From Chloroflexota bacterium (GTDB lineage Bacteria; Chloroflexota; Dormibacteria; CF-121): a stretch of 5,582 nucleotides of DNA. The position numbers and the translations under genes are program-made. Shown here one piece after another: positions 1 to 5,582 of the stretch (the first letter of the stretch is position 1; every line of letters begins with the position of its first letter). The stretch lies in assembly GCA_005889395.1 (NCBI GenBank), contig VBFX01000079.1, positions 1 to 5,582 on the forward strand, read 5' to 3'. The notes below the pieces were generated by a model that ran no database searches, was not told where the DNA came from, and was given only the letters and a program-made list of their open reading frames with translations.

Positions 1-1
1 A

Positions 2-184
2 CCGGTACAGCCTCCTGCAGCGAACGCTGACCCTTATCCGGCCGCGACGGCCGCTGGCGCATCTGCGGTGTGCCATGACGGTACATGGAGCTTTAGCAAG
101 CACAGAAGTGGTACCTGCTCTTCCCATGGCGGAGTGCATTGGTGGACCGGGAAATTGGGTCCAGCCGGCCCCGGCGCGCATTGA
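2..184 (+). CDS. C-terminal part of a DUF3761-domain protein (5' end outside window)
   Basis: An open frame enters from the left edge and ends at a TGA at 182-184, giving 60 visible residues. The first 20 or so are rich in Ala and Pro, like a linker. Residues 24-48 then read C-H-D-G-T-W-S-F-S-K-H-R-S-G-T-C-S-S-H-G-G-V-H-W-W, which I recognise from memory as the hallmark of DUF3761: a CxDGT-S-S-HRxGTCSxHGGV core with two conserved cysteines. DUF3761 proteins are usually small, exported and of unknown function, with the domain at the C-terminus, as here. The start and any signal peptide lie outside the window. The frame overlaps the first part of the potassium-channel frame by up to 110 bases. 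Domain recognition is fairly sure; function is unknown. Confidence 0.75.
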   Translation, partial: PVQPPAANADPYPAATAAGASAVCHDGTWSFSKHRSGTCSSHGGVHWWTGKLGPAGPGAH

Positions 185-1046
185 CTTGGAGTCCAAGCCG
201 CCGCAGCAAACAACTGGTCGATCGCGCAGCGGTGCTGCTACGGGAGGGGTCCCTTCATCCCAATGGCATCCGGTCTTTCGGCAGCGCCTAAGTCAGTTCG
301 TTGACCACCACCGACCGGCGTGGGACGTCGTGATGGCGATTCTTACCGTCGTGTATGTCGCTCTGGGCTTCTTTGAAGATCCGTTGCGATGGAATGCTGC
401 CGAGGTTGTGGTATGGACCTTGTCGGGTCTCTTCTTGTTGGAGTTCCTGCTTCGATTCTTAGATGACCCACGACCGCCGCATTATCTTCGAGATCACTGG
501 ATCGACCTGGTCACCTGCTTTCCGGCCGTGGGACCGCTGCGCCTCCTACGACTCCTTCGCCTGCTTCGTGTCTTCAACAGCGCTCGCATCCTGAGGAGAC
601 TGGCGGCTGACAAGGGCGATGCATCCACCACTGCGGGGCTTCGGTTCCTGGCGACGACCGTCTTCGTGTTCTGGTTGCTCGCCGGGTACGCCTTCTATGT
701 GACGGAACTCAATCAGCCCCGCAGTCTGGTTCACTCGTTCACGGACGCACTCTTCCTGGCCTTCACGACGAGCACCACCGTCGGCTACGGCCCAATGAAG
801 GCCGTCACTTCTGAGGGCCAGATCGTTGCGGGCCTAGTGATCTTCGTTGGACTGGGCCTGCTGACTGCCGCCTCCAGCCGACTCACCTCTCTGTGGATCG
901 ACGCCACCAGCGAGCAGGCTCAGAACGACCTGCTCCTTGACGTACGGGATCAGCTGCGAGCGACGGAGTCGCGTCTGGCTGCCATCGAGGCTTCGGTAGG
1001 GATTCGGAAGCCCGACTCGGCATCGCCGACTCTACCGATCGAGTGA
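126..1046 (+). CDS. voltage-gated potassium channel protein (six-helix Kv/KvAP type)
   Basis: Integral inner-membrane K+ channel subunit, expected to work as a tetramer. Numbering is from the ATG at 75. S1 is about 84-99, S2 about 111-128, and S3 about 141-152 with Asp144. S4 is 154-175 with Arg at 156, 159, 162, 165, 171 and 174, the three-residue spacing of a voltage sensor. S5 is about 188-209, the pore helix about 221-233, the selectivity filter TVGYG at 235-239 and S6 about 249-270. A polar, heptad-like tail at about 280-306 may form a coiled coil that holds the tetramer together, as in related bacterial channels. The start is uncertain. The frame is open back to the window edge; ATG 75 and ATG 126 both lie inside the DUF3761 gene, and TTG 186 is the first start that clears it. 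None has a good Shine-Dalgarno sequence. ATG 126 (306 aa) is a compromise. Residues before about 65 show no family character. Confidence 0.85.
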   Translation: MAECIGGPGNWVQPAPARIDLESKPPQQTTGRSRSGAATGGVPSSQWHPVFRQRLSQFVDHHRPAWDVVMAILTVVYVALGFFEDPLRWNAAEVVVWTLSGLFLLEFLLRFLDDPRPPHYLRDHWIDLVTCFPAVGPLRLLRLLRLLRVFNSARILRRLAADKGDASTTAGLRFLATTVFVFWLLAGYAFYVTELNQPRSLVHSFTDALFLAFTTSTTVGYGPMKAVTSEGQIVAGLVIFVGLGLLTAASSRLTSLWIDATSEQAQNDLLLDVRDQLRATESRLAAIEASVGIRKPDSASPTLPIE

Positions 1047-1203
1047 AGGTCGAGGTCCGGGCGGTCGGCTTAAAAGCGATTCGGAAGGCTCGAATTTCCT
1101 AGGGTTTCTTCTCGGAATCACCTTCGAAATCGCTGAGACTCGTGACGAGAAGTAGGCAACGACCCCAGGCGCTGCGGGATGCAGCTCTTTCAGGCGTTCC
1201 ATC

Positions 1204-1239
1204 GCCTCGGCCACAGTCCGGCCGGGGCCTTTTCTTTTT
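1204..1239 (+). terminator. strong rho-independent terminator
   Basis: Nine base pairs can form between 1204-1212 and 1220-1228 (one of them U-G), around a 7-base loop (ACAGTCC). They are followed at once by a pyrimidine tract with four and five Ts separated by one C (1230-1239). This is a textbook intrinsic terminator on the plus strand. It lies about 160 bases after the channel stop, so it either ends a channel mRNA with a long structured 3' UTR or ends a small RNA encoded just upstream. It also insulates the DUF2330 promoter that follows. Confidence 0.8.
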
Positions 1240-1247
1240 GGGTCGGA

Positions 1248-1267
1248 TGGTAGTCACGTGGTAGTCA
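1248..1267 (+). promoter_or_regulatory. tandem direct repeat, possible activator site
   Basis: The 9-base word TGGTAGTCA occurs at 1248-1256 and again, identical, at 1259-1267. The repeat unit is 11 bases, one helical turn, so both copies face the same side of the DNA. The pair ends 14 bases before the predicted -35 element of the DUF2330 promoter. This geometry resembles tandem sites of OmpR/PhoB-family response regulators. The identity of any binding protein is not visible. Confidence 0.45.
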
Positions 1268-1281
1268 AAACGGACTCGCCG

Positions 1282-1309
1282 GGAACTTTCTGAGCTCAGG
1301 GACGTCTGA
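1282..1309 (+). promoter_or_regulatory. ECF (sigma-E-type) promoter of the DUF2330 gene
   Basis: GGAACTT at 1282-1288 and TCTGA at 1305-1309 are 16 bases apart. Both elements and the spacing match the consensus known for the E. coli sigma-E promoter; the CGTC overlapping the -10 also fits other ECF sigma factors. Transcription would begin near 1314-1317, leaving a leader of about 30 bases with a strong ribosome-binding site. The spacer contains the perfect palindrome CTGAGCTCAG (1290-1299), a possible operator. Envelope-stress or extracytoplasmic control would suit an exported, membrane-anchored product. The match is seen; the sigma factor is inferred. Confidence 0.6.
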
Positions 1310-1331
1310 GAGATGACGCTTACGACGGAAC

Positions 1332-1337
1332 AGGAGG
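1332..1337 (+). promoter_or_regulatory. Shine-Dalgarno sequence of the DUF2330 gene
   Basis: AGGAGG is a full anti-16S match, six bases before the ATG at 1344. It fixes that start and is the clearest ribosome-binding site in the window. Confidence 0.85.
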
Positions 1338-1343
1338 TTCCCA

Positions 1344-2426
1344 ATGATCAACAAACTCGTCCCCGCGGCGGCGGCGACCCTGGCGATCTTCCTCACACAG
1401 GCGCTCCCGGCGGCCGCCTGCGGTGGCCTGATCGCCCCCAACGGCGCGATCCGGCTCGAAAAAGCGACCACGCTGGTCGCCTGGCACGACGGCGTCGAGC
1501 GTTACTTGACCAGCTTCAGCTACAACGGCGAGGCGTCGAGCTTTGGCTGGATCGTGCCACTACCCGCGGTCCCTGAGAAAGTCGAAGAGGGTGGAGGGTG
1601 GACGCTCCAGCGGCTCTTCCGCGAAACGCACCCGCAGCCCCAGATCCTCGACCTCGCCTTCGCCGGCAAGCGAGCGAATACCCCCACATCGGCGGATGTC
1701 ATCATGCAGGTCCAGGTGCGCGCGCTGGACATCCCCGTACTGCGCGGCAGCGGCCAGGCCGTGCTGGACTGGGCGAGCAAGAACGGCTTTGCCGTCGACG
1801 GCGAGACCCACAACCATATCGTCCAGTACGCGAAGGGCAGCCCGATCTTCATGGCGGCCAAGTACAACGCCGATCGCGCCGCCAAGCAGCGCCTGATCTT
1901 CGGCGACGGCGCGCCGGTGCTGATCACGATGAAGATCGCGCATCCATGGATCCCTTTCGAAGTGCTCGCCGCCGGAGCCCAGGTGCAGGCGGACCTGTAC
2001 TTGCTGTCGGACAAGCCGGTCAACACCAGCGAATGGCGCGCATTGCTCGGTGTGTCTGGCGTGGGTAGCAGCGTCCAGGACGCCGAGGGCTTCAGCCTCG
2101 AGTTCCAGGAAAAGATGACGGAGAGTCTTTACAAAGACCTGTCGAGCGACAAGAACATGAGTTGGGTTCGTCGCGATAGCTGGCTGACGTACCTGACCCT
2201 GAATGCGCCCGACGACAAGGTCACCTACGACATGAGCGTGACGCCGATGGGCATCGTCAAGGTCGCACCCTTTGGCACCAAGCCGATGGCCATCGTGGAT
2301 GGGACCACGACTGCCAATCGGCCACTCGATGCGCCGACCGCCCCGATGGGCACCGCGATGACGTTGCTGGTCCTGGGGATCGTGCTCGCTGCGGCCCTAT
2401 GGATCGCCAGGCCGCGCAAGGCATAG
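1344..2426 (+). CDS. DUF2330 family exported, membrane-anchored protein
   Basis: A 360-residue protein of unknown function, predicted to lie outside the cytoplasmic membrane. Residues 1-25 are a Sec signal peptide (Lys4, hydrophobic core, AAA before Cys26). The mature end begins C-G-G, the typical N-terminus of DUF2330 proteins, and the family motif follows as G-W-I-V-P-L-P at 68-74. Residues 338-355 form a hydrophobic helix followed by R-P-R-K, a C-terminal anchor with a cytoplasmic basic tail, giving type I topology. Cys26 is the only cysteine in the protein. The sequence before it (P-A-A-A) is a poor lipobox, so signal peptidase I cleavage is more likely than lipidation. The start is fixed by AGGAGG at ideal spacing. 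The gene stands alone between an ECF-type promoter and hairpins and converges on the SDR gene. The family call is from memory of the motif; no activity is known to me. Confidence 0.82.
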   Translation: MINKLVPAAAATLAIFLTQALPAAACGGLIAPNGAIRLEKATTLVAWHDGVERYLTSFSYNGEASSFGWIVPLPAVPEKVEEGGGWTLQRLFRETHPQPQILDLAFAGKRANTPTSADVIMQVQVRALDIPVLRGSGQAVLDWASKNGFAVDGETHNHIVQYAKGSPIFMAAKYNADRAAKQRLIFGDGAPVLITMKIAHPWIPFEVLAAGAQVQADLYLLSDKPVNTSEWRALLGVSGVGSSVQDAEGFSLEFQEKMTESLYKDLSSDKNMSWVRRDSWLTYLTLNAPDDKVTYDMSVTPMGIVKVAPFGTKPMAIVDGTTTANRPLDAPTAPMGTAMTLLVLGIVLAAALWIARPRKA

Positions 2427-2436
2427 CACACCCCCA

Positions 2437-2484
2437 CCCTGACCCTCCCCCGCAAGCGGGGGAGGGAAGGGGCTGGGATCAGGG
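2437..2484. repeat. GC-rich interspersed palindromic repeat
   Basis: A perfect 11-bp inverted repeat (CCCTCCCCCGC, 2443-2453; GCGGGGGAGGG, 2456-2466) encloses only two bases. It sits inside outer arms CCCTGA (2437-2442) and TCAGGG (2479-2484). Read in one frame it gives P-D-P-P-P-Q-A-G-E-G, close to the P-N-P-P-P-Q-A-G-E-G string that dispersed palindromes of this type produce when mis-called as genes in many GC-rich genomes. It begins 10 bases after the DUF2330 stop, between convergent genes, which is usual for such REP-like elements. It may also help terminate transcription. Confidence 0.6.
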
Positions 2485-2514
2485 CCGGCGGGTTCCCCTT
2501 CCGCCGGCCTCTTT
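2483..2514 (+). terminator. hairpin between convergent genes, probable terminator
   Basis: Perfect 9-bp arms GGCCGGCGG (2483-2491) and CCGCCGGCC (2501-2509) enclose a 9-base loop, followed on the plus strand by TCTTTCAT. The T tract is short, so termination strength is uncertain. The hairpin directly abuts the SDR stop codon (2514-2516), so it may also protect or end the minus-strand message, although that side has no T tract. Confidence 0.5.
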
Positions 2515-3272
2515 CATATGTTGCTCCGCGACTGACCGCCGTCGACCGCCCAGCAGGCGCCGGTCACCAGGCTCGCCCGATCGGAGGCGAGGAACACCAC
2601 GACCGCTGCGACTTCTTCCGGCGTACCGAAGCGGCCGAGCGGCAGGTCAGACTTGACGAAGGCGGCAATGCCTTCGGGGTCCGCCTGCTGCCGCCGTTCC
2701 CAGCTGCTGCCGGGGAACAGGAGGGAGCCGGGCGCCACGCTGTTGACCAGGATGCGGTCGGCCGCCAGCTCGCGAGATAACGCCTTCGCCAGGCTGATCT
2801 CGGCGGCCTTGGCCGCGTTGTATCCTGCCCGGCCACCGCTCTCGCGGCCATAGACAGACGAAATGAAAACGATCCGGCCGTGCCGCCCGCGGCGCATCAA
2901 GGGAACCGCCGCGCGCGCCGCGCGGAGGCCGCCGAGGACATTGACCTCGAAACTTTGGGTGAACTCCGCATCCGGGGCCTCGAGCCCGGCACCGCCACCG
3001 CCGCCGGCGTTGTGAACGAGGACGTCCAGGCCGCCGAAATGGTTGGCCGCCGCCTCGATGAAGGCTTCCACCTGGCCCAGTTTGGCAACATCGGCGGTTT
3101 GCGCGTAGACCGCCGCTCCGAGTTGGGCGGCGGCCTCATTGAGCCGTTTGCCGTCTCGCGCGCAGATCGCGACGCGGCAGCCTTCGGCAAGGAGGCTCTC
3201 AGCGATGGCGTAGCCGAGGCCGTGGCTGCCCCCGGTGACCGCGGCGACGCGGCCCTCGAGACCGAGATTCAA
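2514..3272 (-). CDS. short-chain dehydrogenase/reductase (SDR, FabG-like)
   Basis: A cytoplasmic NAD(P)-dependent oxidoreductase of 252 residues, the usual length for a classical SDR. The cofactor loop is TGGSHGLG (13-20), with Arg39 after the second strand suggesting NADP(H) preference. Asp61, the HNAG motif (87-90) and the catalytic set Asn111, Ser138, Tyr151 and Lys155 (YNAAK) are all present. PG at 181-182 and the C-terminal V-D-G-G are also typical. The start is a TTG: the reading M-N-L-G-L-E-G-R-V matches the usual SDR N-terminus, and no ATG is nearby. It lies three bases after the ugpC stop without a clear Shine-Dalgarno sequence, so translation is probably coupled. The substrate cannot be read from sequence. 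Linkage to a sugar transporter ATPase makes a sugar or polyol dehydrogenase plausible, but a 3-oxoacyl-ACP reductase-like enzyme is equally possible. Confidence 0.9.
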   Translation of the reverse strand: MNLGLEGRVAAVTGGSHGLGYAIAESLLAEGCRVAICARDGKRLNEAAAQLGAAVYAQTADVAKLGQVEAFIEAAANHFGGLDVLVHNAGGGGGAGLEAPDAEFTQSFEVNVLGGLRAARAAVPLMRRGRHGRIVFISSVYGRESGGRAGYNAAKAAEISLAKALSRELAADRILVNSVAPGSLLFPGSSWERRQQADPEGIAAFVKSDLPLGRFGTPEEVAAVVVFLASDRASLVTGACWAVDGGQSRSNI

Positions 3273-3275
3273 CGC

Positions 3276-4430
<1,155 letters not shown>

Positions 4431-4653
4431 ATCAAGCTTGAGTTTAGGCACCACTTGCGGCGGGGTCAAGGCTGAGCTTTCGCTGATCCCGACCGAACGG
4501 GTGTTTGGCCTTGCCCACACCGAGCGCGGTTTACGAGAGGAACGATGGACGGGAACGTTATAGGACTGGCATTATCTAGTTGGGAAGGGTCGATTCGTCG
4601 ACAGCGCAGCCCCCGGGGGAGCGCGCCCAGCCTCCCAGGGAAGTTGATCACAC
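4431..4653. promoter_or_regulatory. divergent intergenic region between ugpC and the HAD phosphatase gene
   Basis: This 223-base gap must hold the promoters of both divergent genes. On the minus strand TATAAC (4562-4557) and GATAAT (4576-4571) resemble -10 elements for ugpC, but neither has a good TTGACA at the right distance. An AT-richer patch at 4555-4582 stands out against the surrounding GC. GGAAC occurs twice on the plus strand (4539-4543, 4552-4556) without a matching -10. Small inverted repeats GTCGA/TCGAC (4589-4593, 4598-4602) could bind a regulator. Nothing here is decisive. Confidence 0.35.
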
Positions 4654-5388
4654 GTGGCAACCGAACCAGAATCTCTTCTTCGACCCCACCCGCCCTCCGC
4701 CAGCCTCAACGGCCGCGCCCATGGACAGTCCCGAGGCCTGATCTTCGACTTCGACGGCACGCTGGTTGACAGCTATCCACTGATCGAGGAGGCGTTCGCA
4801 CACGTGATGCAGACGCATCGACTGGACGAGGGCGCCCGCCAGCTGTTCCGGCAGAACCGAGGCCTGCCGCTGCCCGAGCAGATGAAAATTGTCGCGCCCC
4901 ACATGTGGGAGGAGCTGGTCGCGACCTATCGATCGGTGGACTCGAAACTCGGCCATGCGCGCGTGTTCCGCGGCATTCCCACCCTGGTGCGCAAGCTCCG
5001 TCACGCTGGGGCGCCGTTGGGGGTCGTCTCCTGTAAGCGGCGCGTCCTGATCGAGGCCGAGCTCGAGGCTGCGGGCCTGCGTGAATTCTTCGACGTCGTC
5101 ATCGGCTTCGAGGACGTGACACCGCCAAAGCCGGCGCCCGACCCATTGCTGGCGGCGATCGGCTACCTGGGGCTGTCCCGCTCCAGTGCGATCTACGTCG
5201 GCGACAGCATGGTGGACCTGGAGACGGGGAGGGCTGCGCGGGTGCGCACGGTGCTCGCCGCCTGGGGACTGTCACCCGAGCTCCGGGCGACGTTCCGCCG
5301 GCATCGGTTATGGGCCACGCGGCCGTCCGAAATGCTGGCCCTGGTGCTGACCCCGCCGAACGGCAACGGCCACAAGCGCGCCGCGTAA
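4654..5388 (+). CDS. HAD-superfamily hydrolase, phosphoglycolate phosphatase-like
   Basis: A cytoplasmic phosphatase of 244 residues. Motif I is D-F-D-G-T, with nucleophile Asp32 and acid/base Asp34. Motif II is Ser126 in V-V-S-C-K, motif III Lys159 in P-P-K-P-A-P-D-P, and motif IV GDS-MVD with Asp184 and Asp188 for Mg2+. Residues about 40-110 are an alpha-helical C1-type cap, as in phosphoglycolate phosphatase (Gph) and pyrophosphatase PpaX. The start is GTG 4654: a TGA in frame at 4645 rules out an earlier one, and no later ATG, GTG or TTG precedes the motif I strand. This leaves a polar 27-residue N-terminal extension. It is divergent from ugpC. Substrate could be 2-phosphoglycolate, a sugar phosphate or pyrophosphate; the motifs do not decide. 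Confidence 0.88.
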   Translation: MATEPESLLRPHPPSASLNGRAHGQSRGLIFDFDGTLVDSYPLIEEAFAHVMQTHRLDEGARQLFRQNRGLPLPEQMKIVAPHMWEELVATYRSVDSKLGHARVFRGIPTLVRKLRHAGAPLGVVSCKRRVLIEAELEAAGLREFFDVVIGFEDVTPPKPAPDPLLAAIGYLGLSRSSAIYVGDSMVDLETGRAARVRTVLAAWGLSPELRATFRRHRLWATRPSEMLALVLTPPNGNGHKRAA

Positions 5389-5389
5389 G

Positions 5390-5411
5390 GCGACGCCGAG
5401 CCCGGCGTCGC
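5390..5411 (+). terminator. 9-bp hairpin directly after the HAD gene
   Basis: GCGACGCCG (5390-5398) pairs fully with CGGCGTCGC (5403-5411) around a 4-base loop, starting one base after the HAD stop. No T tract follows, so it is either a weak or factor-assisted terminator or an mRNA-stabilising hairpin. Confidence 0.5.
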
Positions 5412-5439
5412 AGCGATAACTGTCGTGATCTTTGGGTGA

Positions 5440-5467
5440 TTGACAGACAGCTGTCGCAACCATGGTT
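5440..5467 (+). promoter_or_regulatory. TTGACA element with two adjacent palindromes, possible promoter/operator
   Basis: TTGACA (5440-5445) is a perfect -35 word. Directly after it come two perfect 10-bp palindromes, GACAGCTGTC (5446-5455) and AACCATGGTT (5458-5467), two bases apart. They fill the place where the spacer and -10 would be, so bound protein would block polymerase. No good -10 is visible at 16-18 bases, which weakens the promoter call. It would serve a gene starting near 5480. Confidence 0.35.
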
Positions 5468-5479
5468 CACGCTTAAAGC

Positions 5480-5582
5480 ATGGCCGTGGTAGAGGTCCAA
5501 CGACCGCCGGGAGCCCGCCGTCTGGAAGCGGCCATGCGGTCCCTGAGGACCAGCGTCCAAGCCGTTGCCGTCTGTGTTCGGG
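5480..5582 (+). CDS. possible start of an unrecognised gene, cut by window end
   Basis: An ATG at 5480 opens a frame with no stop to the window edge, giving 34 residues beginning M-A-V-V-E-V-Q-R and containing several Arg and Ala residues. I do not recognise it. In support, it lies just downstream of the TTGACA/palindrome region and its codons are G/C-rich at the third position. Against it, there is no clear Shine-Dalgarno sequence and open frames are common in GC-rich DNA. It could equally be a chance frame. Confidence 0.28.
   Translation, partial: MAVVEVQRPPGARRLEAAMRSLRTSVQAVAVCVR

Larger units (their letters stand above)
1047..1343 (+). other. 297-base intergenic region: structured RNA candidate, terminator, then promoter
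   Basis: No convincing gene lies here. The first part (1047-1203) has several local inverted repeats: 7-bp arms at 1108-1114 and 1146-1152, a small CTGC/GCAG hairpin near 1172-1184, and GGCG/CGCC arms just before the terminator. The terminator at 1204-1239 closes this part. The second part (1240-1343) carries the upstream direct repeat, promoter and ribosome-binding site of the DUF2330 gene, listed separately. Minus-strand frames through the region have poor codon character and are cut by the terminator sequence. Confidence 0.6.

Noticed and set aside
1032..1214. 60-residue minus-strand frame after the channel gene
   Set aside because: It runs back over the channel stop, starts inside the terminator stem and is only faintly receiver-like, so it was not called as a gene.
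1520..2026. 168-residue minus-strand frame opposite the DUF2330 gene
   Set aside because: Shadow of a real gene with signal peptide, Shine-Dalgarno sequence and family motifs; the antisense peptide is Ser/Arg/Ala rich with no recognisable motif.
2399..2656. 85-residue plus-strand frame containing P-P-P-Q-A-G-E-G
   Set aside because: This is translation of the palindromic repeat followed by SDR antisense sequence, a common false gene call.
5099..5560. 153-residue minus-strand frame over the end of the HAD gene and beyond
   Set aside because: It overlaps the motif III and IV region of the phosphatase; its peptide is Arg/Pro/Ser rich without a domain.

Overview
This is a GC-rich bacterial window holding six genes or gene fragments that can be supported, plus one doubtful fragment at the right edge. 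The strong G/C bias at third codon positions, use of GTG and TTG starts, a DUF2330 envelope protein and an MsmK/UgpC-type sugar-transport ATPase suggest a free-living, probably soil-type bacterium of the Actinomycetota / Chloroflexota / Dormibacterota kind. That placement rests on gene style only. No rRNA, tRNA, transposase, integrase, phage gene or CRISPR array is visible.

Left part (1-1343, plus strand). The window opens inside the 3' end of a small secreted-type protein with a DUF3761 domain. Its frame overlaps the first part of a long frame encoding a six-helix voltage-gated K+ channel (TVGYG filter, S4 with an arginine every third residue), so the channel's start is unresolved. About 160 bases past the channel stop lies a strong intrinsic terminator. 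It is followed by a compact regulatory region: a 9-bp direct repeat at 11-bp spacing, then a sequence matching the sigma-E-type (ECF) promoter consensus in both elements, with a perfect palindrome in its spacer, then a strong Shine-Dalgarno sequence.

Middle part (1344-4430). This promoter drives a DUF2330 protein with a signal peptide and a C-terminal membrane anchor. The gene converges on a minus-strand pair, and the 87-base gap between them holds a perfect 11-bp GC-rich hairpin of an interspersed-repeat type and a second 9-bp hairpin. The minus-strand pair is a sugar ABC-transporter ATPase (ugpC/msmK type) followed three bases later by a TTG-started short-chain dehydrogenase. They look like one translationally coupled operon, plausibly carbohydrate uptake and oxidation or reduction, although no permease or binding protein is in the window.

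Right part (4431-5582). A 223-base divergent region separates ugpC from a plus-strand HAD phosphatase of the phosphoglycolate phosphatase type. It is followed by a 9-bp hairpin one base after its stop, then by a TTGACA element with two adjacent perfect 10-bp palindromes. A possible start of another gene runs off the window.

The genes look mostly like ordinary housekeeping or accessory functions. The most noteworthy items are the ECF-type promoter architecture before the DUF2330 gene, the overlooked DUF3761 fragment overlapping the channel frame, and the structured untranslated stretch ending in a terminator.
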